From Clostridium_AQ sp900552125 (lineage in GTDB: Bacteria; Bacillota_I; Bacilli_A; Erysipelotrichales; Erysipelotrichaceae), in NCBI GenBank assembly GCA_037892765.1, contig JBBKBW010000007.1: a stretch of 64,000 nucleotides of DNA; one strand, 5' to 3'. This document shows, in pieces, positions 16,874 to 24,996 of this stretch. The notes beneath the pieces are model-generated. The model was not told where the DNA came from, searched no databases, and saw only the letters and a list, made by a program, of their open reading frames with translations. Position numbers and translations under genes: made by a program. Position 1 is the stretch's first letter. Every line of letters begins with the position of its first letter.

Positions 16874-17176
16874 ATGGAAGATAGTAGGGAACATCACATC
16901 TGTAAAGATATAGATGAACTTATTGGAACTTATGGAGATACGGTTTATCGAGTAGCTTTACAGAATATGGGGAATATAGCAGATGCTCAAGATATTTCAC
17001 AAGATGTGTTTATAAAAATATTTAAAAAGCGGCCAATATTTGAGTCAAAAGAACATGAGAAAGCATGGATATTGAGAGTTACAATGAACTTATGTAAAGA
17101 TTACTGGAAACATAAATCATTGTTTAAAAGAACAAATTTATCAGGAAGAAATGAAAGAATATGGGTTGTTATATGA
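16874..17176 (+). CDS. ECF sigma factor, region 2 half (frameshifted)
   Basis: This 100-aa product carries sigma region 2 of an extracytoplasmic-function sigma factor: YGDTVYRVALQNMGNIADAQ, then DISQDVFIKIFKK and the DNA-melting segment KAWILRVTMNLCKDYWK. After about residue 84 the frame goes wrong and ends in a short unrelated tail. Removing one A from the AAAA run at 17126-17129 gives SLFKEQIYQEEMKEYGLLYE, which joins smoothly to region 4 in the second ORF. As written the protein lacks promoter -35 recognition and should be inactive. An AGGAG ribosome binding site precedes the ATG. Confidence 0.8.
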   Translation: MEDSREHHICKDIDELIGTYGDTVYRVALQNMGNIADAQDISQDVFIKIFKKRPIFESKEHEKAWILRVTMNLCKDYWKHKSLFKRTNLSGRNERIWVVI

Positions 17177-17354
17177 AGTTTTGAAGTTACCAATGAAGTA
17201 TCGCAATGTTATTTATCTATTTTATTATGAAGAATACAGTGTATCTATGATTGCGAAGATTCTTCATAAAAAGGAAGCTACAATATTAATATGGCTACAT
17301 AGAGCGAGAAAACAATTAAAGGTAAACCTGAAAGAAGGTGATGAAAATGAATAA
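17151..17354 (+). CDS. ECF sigma factor, region 4 half (frameshifted)
   Basis: This 67-aa piece is sigma region 4, the helix-turn-helix that reads the -35 element: VLKLPMKYRNVIYLFYYEEYSVSMIA followed by EATILIWLHRARKQLK. Its ATG is internal to the ancestral gene and has no convincing ribosome binding site, so separate translation is doubtful. With one base restored upstream, 16874-17354 would encode a sigma factor of about 160 aa, normal for the family. It overlaps the start of the next gene, a probable anti-sigma protein, which is the usual arrangement. Confidence 0.75.
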   Translation: MKEYGLLYEVLKLPMKYRNVIYLFYYEEYSVSMIAKILHKKEATILIWLHRARKQLKVNLKEGDENE

Positions 17355-18387
17355 TTATCAGAAGGAACTAAACAAAATCCATATGAATGAGGAATTAAAA
17401 GATAAAATCAGATTATTCACAAATCAAGAAAAGAAGCCTAAATATTATTTTAGACATTCAAAATTAATCTTTTCTATAAGCATTGGAATGTGTGTTCTTC
17501 TTTTTATTAACTATACAATAAATCATTTAGAGAAACAGCATACCATACCTAATGAACAATATATATCCCAACAATATTCAGTTGTTGAGGAAAATATGTA
17601 TAGTTACTATGAATCAGAAAGAGAAGAATTTCTATATAATGAAACAATATACAATATTGAACAATTACCGGTTTATACGAAAACTTATAGTGATACAAAG
17701 CCAATTTCTAAGCAGCATTTAAAGGAGCAAGAGACTAAAGCAGAAAGAATCTGGAAAGAATTATATACTCAAGTAAATAAAGATTATGAACTAAATGATT
17801 ATATTATTGAAACAAATGGTGATATTCTCTTTGAAATAGAAACAAAAGAATCAAACAACATTAAAGAAACTTTATATCGTATTGCCCAGGATTTATTAAT
17901 GCTTCCTACCTTTAAAAATTTAGACACCAAAACAAGCTGTGAAACTTCAAATGACGAGACATGTAAGTTATTGTTTATGGAAAAAGAATTAAATGAAAAA
18001 CAAACTTTGATACAACAAATATATGCTCCTTATATAGATTATAGAGATATGAAATATTACTTAACATTACCATATCAAGTTAAATTAAAACTTGTGAAAG
18101 AGTACGATATCATGACTTTAGAAGATGCAGAAAAAGTGTTGTTGCAAGGCGGTTATTACACAACACAAACAGTAAGTTCTTTTACATCAAATCAAATAGA
18201 ACATGTGGAGTTAGTATATGGAGGAATAGATGATCTAAATAAGGTGTACGATCCTTATGTTCTTCCCATCTATAGATGGTACATAAAACAAAAGGACAAT
18301 ATTATATGTTTAGAGGTGCCTGCTATATATCCTGACGATATAAAAAAATTAGAAAAAAAAACATGGTATTTTAAGAAAAGGGAATAA
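17347..18387 (+). CDS. Membrane protein, probable anti-sigma partner
   Basis: This 346-aa protein has a short cytoplasmic head (about 35 residues), one membrane helix (KLIFSISIGMCVLLFINYTI, near residues 36-55) and a large charged extracytoplasmic domain. That layout and its position right after an ECF sigma gene suggest an anti-sigma factor, although I see no zinc-binding HxxxCxxC motif. ATG at 17347 is chosen because AAGGTG ends six bases before it; GTG 17338 and ATG 17341 overlap the ribosome binding site. The external domain is not recognised. Confidence 0.6.
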   Translation: MNNYQKELNKIHMNEELKDKIRLFTNQEKKPKYYFRHSKLIFSISIGMCVLLFINYTINHLEKQHTIPNEQYISQQYSVVEENMYSYYESEREEFLYNETIYNIEQLPVYTKTYSDTKPISKQHLKEQETKAERIWKELYTQVNKDYELNDYIIETNGDILFEIETKESNNIKETLYRIAQDLLMLPTFKNLDTKTSCETSNDETCKLLFMEKELNEKQTLIQQIYAPYIDYRDMKYYLTLPYQVKLKLVKEYDIMTLEDAEKVLLQGGYYTTQTVSSFTSNQIEHVELVYGGIDDLNKVYDPYVLPIYRWYIKQKDNIICLEVPAIYPDDIKKLEKKTWYFKKRE

Positions 18388-18389
18388 TT

Positions 18390-19061
18390 ATGAAACTAAA
18401 ATCATTGTTATTAGTAAGTATGATAAGTTTGATAAGTATATCTGGATGTATGCAAGAAACGGCTGAAAATAAACAAGCAGATAATGATTATTATTCTTAT
18501 ATAGATGAAATTCCTACAGATAAAATACTTTCAGGGGCAATTCAGGTAGAGTATGAAAATAAAAATACTCCAGAGTATATGAAAAGTGTTGCGGATTTTG
18601 TTGTAAAGGCAACAGTTCAATCAATAGATTATGCAGATATGAAATATTTTATGCTTGGCTGTACATATGGAACGATTTCAATAAAAGAAGTATATTATGG
18701 AGATAAAAAGATCAGTGGTATATTACCCTATGTAAAAGCCGGGGGTATTATAAAAATGGAAGATTGGGGAAATGCACAACCTATAGAATCACAGGAAAAA
18801 ACACAAAATGATGAAGAATATCCGTATACATATATAGGTACAATAACTGATATGGATATTCACTTAGAATCAGGGAAAACTTATTTAATGTACTTAAACT
18901 ATCATGAAGAAATAGATAAATATGAAATCATAGGTCTTAAAAATGGATCAAGAGAGATGATTAAAGATAAGAATATTCCAGAAAAATTTCTGATTAAAAA
19001 TAATACAACAGGAGAATATGAGGATTTATCAGAATATCTCAAGCAATATGTATACGAATAA
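18390..19061 (+). CDS. Lipoprotein of unknown function, paralogue of the one at 46492-47199
   Basis: This 223-aa protein has a signal peptide with lipobox ISGC (Cys at residue 20). The mature part has the pattern ADFVVKATVQSIDYADMKYF, then GCTYGTISIKEVYYG, then VKAGGIIK, and LESGKTYLMYLNYHEE with KYEIIGLKNGSREM. The same blocks occur in order in the lipoprotein beside the two-component system near 46.5 kb, so the two are paralogues. It lies three bases after the anti-sigma-like gene in the sigma operon. The role is unknown; an envelope or ligand-sensing function is plausible from context only. Confidence 0.7.
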   Translation: MKLKSLLLVSMISLISISGCMQETAENKQADNDYYSYIDEIPTDKILSGAIQVEYENKNTPEYMKSVADFVVKATVQSIDYADMKYFMLGCTYGTISIKEVYYGDKKISGILPYVKAGGIIKMEDWGNAQPIESQEKTQNDEEYPYTYIGTITDMDIHLESGKTYLMYLNYHEEIDKYEIIGLKNGSREMIKDKNIPEKFLIKNNTTGEYEDLSEYLKQYVYE

Positions 19062-19070
19062 TGACAAGAA

Positions 19071-19114
19071 GAATATATATTTATGTTTGTAAATGTAATA
19101 TATATTCCTTTTTT
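19071..19114 (+). terminator. Intrinsic terminator of the sigma factor operon
   Basis: GAATATATATT (19071-19081) pairs with AATATATATTC (19097-19107), followed by CTTTTTT. The 227 bases that follow hold no gene I can see. Confidence 0.7.
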
Positions 19115-19341
19115 AATTTATTACAAAAAATAGCATAAAATCGTAACTTGTAATGAAAAAGTTATTGAAAAAATTCAAAAAGGTTGTAAAATTAAATTAG
19201 GAATACGTTTACATTTTCGAGTAATAAGAATAAAAAAACAAATATGTTACATAATCTATATAGAGATAGTTTCTATATTTAATATACATAGTTCCATTTG
19301 TCTTCAAATGTAAAATACGTCAGGGAAAGGAGGAGAGAACT

Positions 19342-20178
19342 ATGGCAATTTATGATATCTTGTGTGAAGTAAAAGATTTAAGACAGGCAGATAATGCAAT
19401 CTGCGAATTTAATGGTTTCCTTGAAGATTATCTTTCCATCATTGAAAACACAGAAGGAAAAGAAAATGTGTATGAGATTCTTTCTCAGCTCTTTGAAAAA
19501 GATCATAATCTAAAAGTATGCGTTAATCTAAGATTGAATGTGAATAAAGATGCAATTGCAAATCAGATTATACGTTATAAGGATTCCTTTAAAATGCCAA
19601 GAGGGACTATTCAATGTCCATTTGTGATTTATGGAGTATTTGATGAGTATCAAAAAGCTATGATTCTTACATTGGGAGATAAAGAAGAATACGTGAAAGC
19701 AAAAGCGCTGTATTATGTGATGAGCGAACCAGAAAATGAATATGAGGGGACACGAAATGAAATTGTTGCATTAAGTGTAGATAAGGAACATATCAGCCGC
19801 TTGCTGGATACTGCAGATAATTTCTTTATAAGAAAAAGAAAAGCAGGTATTGTTCAGCGAGAACTAGATGCTAAACTATTTGAGAACTATGATGAAATGT
19901 ATGGTCTTGCTCAAAAAATTGCAAATGACCAGATTGAAAATATAAGAGAAATTCTTCGTGATAGTGATGATAAGGAAACTTGTATCAATGCTATGATTGC
20001 GAACTGGTTCTTAATGAAAAAATTCTCTTATGTTCAGTACATGATGGATAAAAACAATCTAAATCGTGTACATGAAGGTAATGTAAAGAAACAAAGACAA
20101 GTCGCAAAAGAGAAATGTGACGCAATAGGATTTATTTCTTATAGTGAAATGTGGAAAATGGTAAAAGAAATGAGATAA
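19342..20178 (+). CDS. Conserved-looking cytoplasmic protein of unknown function
   Basis: This 278-aa soluble protein has no signal peptide or membrane helix. The first half is mixed alpha/beta with MPRGTIQCPFVIYGVFDEYQ in the middle; the second half is strongly helical and charged. I recognise no catalytic motif. A strong ribosome binding site (AAAGGAGGAGAG) precedes the ATG and a terminator follows directly, so it is a single-gene unit with good expression signals. Codon use is like its neighbours, with no sign of transfer. Function cannot be assigned. Confidence 0.6.
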   Translation: MAIYDILCEVKDLRQADNAICEFNGFLEDYLSIIENTEGKENVYEILSQLFEKDHNLKVCVNLRLNVNKDAIANQIIRYKDSFKMPRGTIQCPFVIYGVFDEYQKAMILTLGDKEEYVKAKALYYVMSEPENEYEGTRNEIVALSVDKEHISRLLDTADNFFIRKRKAGIVQRELDAKLFENYDEMYGLAQKIANDQIENIREILRDSDDKETCINAMIANWFLMKKFSYVQYMMDKNNLNRVHEGNVKKQRQVAKEKCDAIGFISYSEMWKMVKEMR

Positions 20179-20200
20179 GAAACCGCAAGGTTTCTTTTCT
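20177..20200 (+). terminator. Intrinsic terminator
   Basis: AAGAAACC (20177-20184) pairs with GGTTTCTT (20189-20196) around GCAA, followed by TTCT. Confidence 0.8.
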
Positions 20201-20251
20201 ATTTGAATAATAAAAAATGTAGGGTATACTAAATAAATGTGAGGTGCTGTT

Positions 20252-20773
20252 ATGAAATATTGCTCAACATGTGGTACAAAACTAACAGAAAAAAGATTGG
20301 AACATGAAGGCTTAATTCCCTATTGCCCTACATGTCAGAAATATTGTTTTCCGCTTTACAACACTGCTGTATCTATGATTGCTTTAAATCCTACATTAGA
20401 TAAAATATTACTTATACAACAATATCAAAAAGCCAATAATGTGTTAGTTGCCGGCTATATAAATAAGGGGGAAAGCGCAGAAGAAGCATTAGTTCGTGAA
20501 ACGAAGGAAGAAATTGGAAGAGAAGTATGTGCATATCATTATTTAAAGAGTGAATATTTTCAAAAAACAAATACATTGATATTTAACTATGCAGTAGTAC
20601 TTGATGATGAATCTTTAGATAATGTTAGTGATTGGGAAGTGGATAAAGCTCAATGGTTTTCTTTAACTGAAGCAAGAGTTGCTGTAAAACCTAATTCGCT
20701 AGCTCAACGATTTCTTTGGGATTTTTTAGATATATACACTAATAAGCAAAAAGATTTTTTCACATACATATAA
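20252..20773 (+). CDS. Nudix hydrolase with N-terminal zinc ribbon (NudC-like)
   Basis: This 173-aa protein has a zinc ribbon (CSTCGTKL ... CPTCQKYCFP, residues 4-32) followed by a Nudix domain. The Nudix box is complete: GYINKGESAEEALVRETKEE then IG (about residues 68-90). It hydrolyses a nucleoside diphosphate linked to another group; zinc-ribbon members include NADH pyrophosphatases, but the SQPWPFPxS NudC signature is missing, so NAD(H) is only a guess. It is monocistronic. Its stop codon lies just before the left copy of the inverted duplication described below. Confidence 0.82.
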   Translation: MKYCSTCGTKLTEKRLEHEGLIPYCPTCQKYCFPLYNTAVSMIALNPTLDKILLIQQYQKANNVLVAGYINKGESAEEALVRETKEEIGREVCAYHYLKSEYFQKTNTLIFNYAVVLDDESLDNVSDWEVDKAQWFSLTEARVAVKPNSLAQRFLWDFLDIYTNKQKDFFTYI

Positions 20774-20793
20774 AAATCTCTATTAAAATAGTA

Positions 20794-20821
20794 TTGATTA
20801 AATAAATAAACATGATATACT
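20794..20821 (+). promoter_or_regulatory. Promoter of the left small RNA
   Basis: TTGATT (20794-20799) and TATACT (20816-20821) are separated by 16 nt. The block is strongly conserved with the right copy (26033-26006, minus strand). Confidence 0.65.
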
Positions 20822-20827
20822 GAAAGT

Positions 20828-20890
20828 GGTCATGCAGACAACCAACTACAGTGAAAGGAATGGAAGGTGAGTCCATTCCTTTCGTTTTTT
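20828..20890 (+). ncRNA. Candidate antitoxin small RNA, left copy
   Basis: A transcript of about 63 nt is predicted from the promoter just upstream to the T-run of the hairpin at 20853-20883. It carries CATGCAGAC (20831-20839), perfectly complementary to GTCTGCATG around the start codon of the leader ORF in the convergent mRNA (21195-21187). After one mismatch, ACC pairs with GGU as well. There is no ORF in it. The ends are estimated from promoter and terminator positions. Confidence 0.6.
20853..20890 (+). terminator. Terminator of the left small RNA
   Basis: GAAAGGAATGGA (20853-20864) pairs with TCCATTCCTTTC (20872-20883), followed by GTTTTTT. On the opposite strand the same hairpin could stop the toxin mRNA, though without a good T-run. 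Confidence 0.85.
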
Positions 20891-21026
20891 CGTAAGAAAT
20901 GTACATGAAAACAGAAGCAGAGTATGTCTTGATATTTATGGTCAAGTATTGAACGATTTGTATTCATAAAAAATACAAATAAATGAATGCCTCCTATAAC
21001 ATAAAATAAAGTATAATCAGTGAAGA

Positions 21027-21143
21027 TTAATTCTTGTTATTGTTCTTCATATGAAGTTCCACAATCCTAGTGATTTCTCTTAAAACACTAGGGATGATCT
21101 GGATTAACTCAATACAAAGACGTAAAAGAAATTGATCCTTCAT
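21027..21143 (-). CDS. 38-aa amphipathic peptide, candidate type I toxin (left copy)
   Basis: ATG at 21143 follows AGGAGG (21154-21149) with a 5-nt spacer. The peptide begins MKDQFLLRLCIELIQIIPSV, continues with an LREITRIVEL helix and ends in a basic Asn/Lys-rich tail. Hydrophobic and charged residues alternate as in an amphipathic helix. Compared with the right copy (25686-25799), most DNA changes in the first 32 codons are synonymous, so the peptide is under selection. Size, hydrophobic helix, long untranslated regions and a complementary small RNA are typical of type I toxins. No known family (Fst, Hok, Ldr, TxpA, BsrG) is recognised in its sequence. Confidence 0.6.
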   Translation of the reverse strand: MKDQFLLRLCIELIQIIPSVLREITRIVELHMKNNNKN

Positions 21144-21189
21144 CGTATCCTCCTATTTTCAGTAAAATCTCCTGCATCGTATGTTCCAT
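21109..21189 (-). CDS. 26-aa leader ORF overlapping the left toxin gene
   Basis: ATG at 21189 follows AGAGG with an 8-nt spacer. The ORF (MEHTMQEILLKIGGYDEGSI then SFTSLY) runs through the toxin ribosome binding site and past its start codon in another frame. Its start codon is the target of the small RNA. It is less conserved than the toxin, so the act of translation may matter rather than the product, as with mok in hok/sok. Confidence 0.4.
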   Translation of the reverse strand: MEHTMQEILLKIGGYDEGSISFTSLY

Positions 21190-21271
21190 GCAGACTACCT
21201 CTTACATTTAATACATACGAACAGAAAACAGGAAATTCCTAAAAATTTGAATAAATAATTAAATATAAACT

Positions 21272-21310
21272 AAAAAGAAGCCAACAATACCTCTAAAGTT
21301 GACTTCTTTT
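21272..21310 (-). terminator. Intrinsic terminator of the ABC exporter operon
   Basis: On the minus strand AAGAAGTCAAC (21308-21298) pairs with GTTGGCTTCTT (21285-21275), one G-U pair, followed by TTTAG. Confidence 0.75.
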
Positions 21311-21326
21311 ATTAATTTTATAATTA

Positions 21327-23219
21327 TTAGTCTAGTTCAATACCACCGGTATATAGCTGATAATAAGTACCTTTTTCAGCCATTAATTTTTCATGATTAC
21401 CACGTTCAATGATATGTCCTTGATCCATTACCATTATTACATCAGAGTTTCTAATTGTAGATAGACGGTGTGCAATAACAAATACTGTTCTTCCTTCCAT
21501 TAATTTATCCATACCATCTTGTACGATTTTTTCGGTACGAGAGTCAATAGAAGAAGTTGCTTCATCTAGAATAAGAACAGGAGAATTTGCTAGGGCTGCA
21601 CGAGCAATGGATAATAACTGACGCTGACCTTGCGATAAAGAAGCACCATCACCACTAATAACTGTATCATAGCCATGTTCTAGATGACGAATAAAGGTGT
21701 GTGCATTTGCTAATTTTGCAGCTGCGATTACTTCTTCATCTGTCGCATCTTTACGACCATAACGAATATTATCACGAATAGTTCCGGTAAATAAATGTGT
21801 ATCTTGTAATACGATACCTAAAGAACGACGAAGATCATCTTTCTTGATTAGTTTGACATCAATACCATCATAGGTAATTGTTCCGCTTTGAATATCATAG
21901 AATCGATTAATTAGGTTGGTGATAGTAGTTTTACCCGCACCAGTAGCACCAACGAAGGCAACCTTTTGACCCTGATCTGCAAATAGATTTATATCAAATA
22001 AAATCTGTTTGTTATCATTGTATCCAAAGTTTACATGGTCGAAAATTACATTTCCGATAAGAGGAACATATTCAATTTCTCCATTTGGACGAGGATGTCT
22101 CCATGCCCATTTACCAGTTGGTACATCACTTTCTACGATTTTACCGTTTTCTTCTTTTACGTTGGCAAGTGTTACAATACCTTCATCTACTTCAAATTCT
22201 TCATCCATTAAGGCAAAGATACGTTTAGCACCAGCAGTAGCCATAATAACGAAGTTTAACTGTTGAGAGATTTGTGTGATAGGCATTGTGAAGGAACGAT
22301 TTAACTGTAGGAAACTAGCAAGACCACCTAATGTTAAACCACCAATACCATTGATTGCGACAATACCACCAATAAGAGCTGTTAATACATAGGAAACATT
22401 TCCTAAGTTACCCATAATAGGCATCAATACATTGGCATATTTATTTGCCTGATATGCACTTTCAAATAATTCTTCATTTACTTTATCAAAGCCTTCTTTT
22501 GTAGCTTCTTCATGAGTGAAGACTTTAATTACTTTTTGCCCGTTCATCATTTCTTCGATATATCCATTTACTTTACCAAGATTTTTCTGTTGTCTGTTAA
22601 AGTAAATACCGCTTTGTTTAGAAATATTTGTCATAACTTTTTTCATGACAAAAACCATAATAACAACAATAACTGTTAGATAAGGGCTTAAGACAAGCAT
22701 AGAAAAGAATACACTGACTACCGTAATAGAAGAAGATAAAAACTGTGGAATACTTTGAGAAATTACCTGACGTAAGGTATCAGTATCGTTTGTATATACA
22801 GACATGATATCACCATGATTGTGAGTATCAAAATAGCGAATAGGTAATTTTTCCATATGAGAGAACAAGTCATCACGAATTCTTTTCATAGTACCTTGTG
22901 CAACATTAATAAGAATTCTTGAATATAAATAAGTAGAAAGAATACCCACTGCATAAACTACAGCCATCTTGCATAATACCTGAAATAAAGGAGTAAAGTC
23001 TGCTGCCTGACTGCTTGTAAGCATTGGAGTGATATAATCATCAATTAGGCTTTTAATAAACCAAGAACTAACTACGGTTGTTAAAGAGCTAATTAGAATA
23101 AATATAACAACAAAGACACAAGTAAGTCGATAATTATGTAATATATATCGCAACAATCTTCCGAGTACCTTCATAGAATCCTGATCAGCTTTTACTTGAC
23201 GATTTTTATTCATCCTCAT
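21327..23219 (-). CDS. ABC exporter half-transporter, catalytic subunit (BmrD/LmrD-like)
   Basis: This 630-aa protein fuses a six-helix exporter domain (about residues 30-330) to an ATPase domain. Walker A is GATGAGKTT, the signature is LSQGQRQLL and Walker B is VLILDEATSSID with the catalytic Glu present. An unusual insert between the membrane domain and the ATPase (about residues 350-390) contains WAWRHPRPNGEIEY. The start is ATG 23219, with AGGAGG eight bases upstream; GTG 23228 lies inside that site. It overlaps the upstream half-transporter gene, and the two form a heterodimer for multidrug or lipid export, regulated by the MarR protein encoded upstream. Confidence 0.88.
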   Translation of the reverse strand: MRMNKNRQVKADQDSMKVLGRLLRYILHNYRLTCVFVVIFILISSLTTVVSSWFIKSLIDDYITPMLTSSQAADFTPLFQVLCKMAVVYAVGILSTYLYSRILINVAQGTMKRIRDDLFSHMEKLPIRYFDTHNHGDIMSVYTNDTDTLRQVISQSIPQFLSSSITVVSVFFSMLVLSPYLTVIVVIMVFVMKKVMTNISKQSGIYFNRQQKNLGKVNGYIEEMMNGQKVIKVFTHEEATKEGFDKVNEELFESAYQANKYANVLMPIMGNLGNVSYVLTALIGGIVAINGIGGLTLGGLASFLQLNRSFTMPITQISQQLNFVIMATAGAKRIFALMDEEFEVDEGIVTLANVKEENGKIVESDVPTGKWAWRHPRPNGEIEYVPLIGNVIFDHVNFGYNDNKQILFDINLFADQGQKVAFVGATGAGKTTITNLINRFYDIQSGTITYDGIDVKLIKKDDLRRSLGIVLQDTHLFTGTIRDNIRYGRKDATDEEVIAAAKLANAHTFIRHLEHGYDTVISGDGASLSQGQRQLLSIARAALANSPVLILDEATSSIDSRTEKIVQDGMDKLMEGRTVFVIAHRLSTIRNSDVIMVMDQGHIIERGNHEKLMAEKGTYYQLYTGGIELD

Positions 23220-24945
23220 TCTCAGCACCTCCTTTTACCTGTGTTTCATATACTTCTTGATAAATAGGATTATTCTTCAATAATTCATCATGTGTTCCAA
23301 TTCCGCTGATGTGTCCATCATCTAGCACGATAATACGCTGTGCATCTTGAATAGAAGAAATACGTTGAGAAATAATAATTTTTGTTGTATCTGGAATATC
23401 TTCACGGAAAGCTTTACGAATTAAATAATCTGTTTTTGTATCAACGGCACTTGTGGAATCATCTAAGATTAAGATTTTAGGATTCTTTAATAATGCACGT
23501 GCAATACATAAACGTTGACGCTGTCCACCAGACACGTTACTTCCGCCTTGTTCAATCCATGTATCATAGCCATCAGGGAATCTTGAGATAAATTCATCTG
23601 CCTGCGCTAATTTACATGCGTTGATCATTTCTTCATCTGTAGCATTTGGATTACCCCAGCGTAAGTTTTCTTTGATTGTACCAGAGAATAAGACATTATT
23701 TTGTAATACCATTGCGACTTGATTACGTAAAACTTCTAAGTCATATTCTTTTACATTAATTCCCCCAACAAGCAATTCTCCATCTGTTACATCATAAAGA
23801 CGAGGAATTAAAGATACAAAGGATGTTTTACCACTACCTGTTCCACCAAGAATACCAATGGTTTCTCCAGATGCAATATCAACATTGATATCCACAAGAT
23901 TTGGTTCTTCCTGATCTTTTGTATAAGCAAAGTTAACATGACGGAAAGAGATAGAACCATCTTTTACCGTAGTTATCGCATTTTCTTTTGATACGATATC
24001 ACTCTTTTCATTTAATACTTCGTTAATACGGTCAATAGATGCCATAGACATAGATAGCATTACAAAGATCATAGATAACATCATTAAAGACATTAAAATG
24101 GTTGTTGTATAAGTAAACATACTCATCAATTCACCTGTTGTAAGAGAACCACCAACAATCATTTTTGCTCCTAACCAGGAAATCATGATAATGCAGGCAT
24201 ACATACTTAGCTGCATTGCAGGAGAGTTGAAAATCAATATGTTTTCAGCTTTTTTAAACATTTTATAAATATTCAAAGAAGCCTTGTTGAATTTTCCAAT
24301 TTCATGTTCTTCTTTAACATATGCTTTAACTACACGCATATTTGTAATGTTTTCTTGCACACTAGCGTTTAATTCATCATACTTTTCAAATACACGTACA
24401 AAGATTGGATGTGCAAATCGCATAATTAAGAATAATACGATACCAAGGAATACAATAGCATATAAGAAAACTGTAGATAGTTCAGCATTTATCACAAATG
24501 TCATTGCCATAGCACAGATTAATGATAATGGTGCACGGACACACATACGCAATACCATCTGATAAGCGTTTTGTACGTTAGTAACATCTGTCATCATACG
24601 TGTAACTAATCCGGCTGTGGAAAACTTGTCAATGTTATGGAAGGAGAAATCCTGAATATTGTAAAACATTGCTTTTCTCAAATTTTTCGCAAATCCAGCG
24701 GAAGCATAAGCTGCATATTTTCCAGATAAGGCACCACATAATAGAGATATAAATGCGCAAATTGCCATTAATATTCCATAGAAAAAAACCTGTCCCATAT
24801 CGCCTTGGTTAACTCCTTTATCAATAATAAAGGACATTAGGAATGGTAAAGAAATTTCCATAAGAACTTCTATAACCATGAAAGTAGGCGCTAATAGAGA
24901 TGCCTTTTTATATTCTTTTACTTCTTTAAGAATCCTTTTTATCAC
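23206..24945 (-). CDS. ABC exporter half-transporter, degenerate-site subunit (BmrC/LmrC-like)
   Basis: A 579-aa exporter half with a six-helix domain and an ATPase domain: Walker A GGTGSGKTS, signature VSGGQRQRL, and Walker B ILILDDSTSAVD, where Asp replaces the catalytic Glu. That asymmetry is typical of heterodimeric exporters with one degenerate site (BmrCD, LmrCD, TM287/288). ATG at 24954 directly abuts AAGGAG with no spacer; GTG at 24945 has a 9-nt spacer and is the likelier start. It is transcribed with the partner downstream and preceded by the MarR gene, with a MarR-like operator in the 42-nt gap. Confidence 0.87.
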   Translation of the reverse strand: MIKRILKEVKEYKKASLLAPTFMVIEVLMEISLPFLMSFIIDKGVNQGDMGQVFFYGILMAICAFISLLCGALSGKYAAYASAGFAKNLRKAMFYNIQDFSFHNIDKFSTAGLVTRMMTDVTNVQNAYQMVLRMCVRAPLSLICAMAMTFVINAELSTVFLYAIVFLGIVLFLIMRFAHPIFVRVFEKYDELNASVQENITNMRVVKAYVKEEHEIGKFNKASLNIYKMFKKAENILIFNSPAMQLSMYACIIMISWLGAKMIVGGSLTTGELMSMFTYTTTILMSLMMLSMIFVMLSMSMASIDRINEVLNEKSDIVSKENAITTVKDGSISFRHVNFAYTKDQEEPNLVDINVDIASGETIGILGGTGSGKTSFVSLIPRLYDVTDGELLVGGINVKEYDLEVLRNQVAMVLQNNVLFSGTIKENLRWGNPNATDEEMINACKLAQADEFISRFPDGYDTWIEQGGSNVSGGQRQRLCIARALLKNPKILILDDSTSAVDTKTDYLIRKAFREDIPDTTKIIISQRISSIQDAQRIIVLDDGHISGIGTHDELLKNNPIYQEVYETQVKGGAENEDE

Positions 24946-24970
24946 AATTATCATCTCCTTTTTACTTTAA

Positions 24971-24986
24971 ATAGCACGCTATGTAT
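24971..24986 (-). promoter_or_regulatory. Second MarR-like operator, before the ABC genes
   Basis: ATAGCACGCTAT with GTAT following (24971-24986) repeats the core and right arm of the perfect palindrome upstream of the MarR gene. It lies in the gap between marR and the first ABC gene. Confidence 0.6.
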
Positions 24987-24996
24987 TAATAGAAAA

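Larger units (their letters stand above)
20778..21240 (-). repeat. Left copy of an inverted duplicated toxin-antitoxin-like element
   Basis: Read on the minus strand, this segment matches 25590-26048 on the plus strand over nearly its full length with many substitutions and small indels. Shared parts in order are a leader with GTCTGCATG, an upstream ORF, a peptide gene, a variable 3' region with TACTTGACCATAAATA, a hairpin GAAAGGAATGG/CCATTCCTTTC, and a convergent promoter TTGATT-16-TATACT. The two copies lie in inverted orientation around the MarR/ABC exporter genes. Confidence 0.8.

Noticed and set aside
20760..20945. Longer ORFs across the left and right inverted elements
   Set aside because: They run through the small-RNA promoter and terminator hairpin and are not shared between the two copies.
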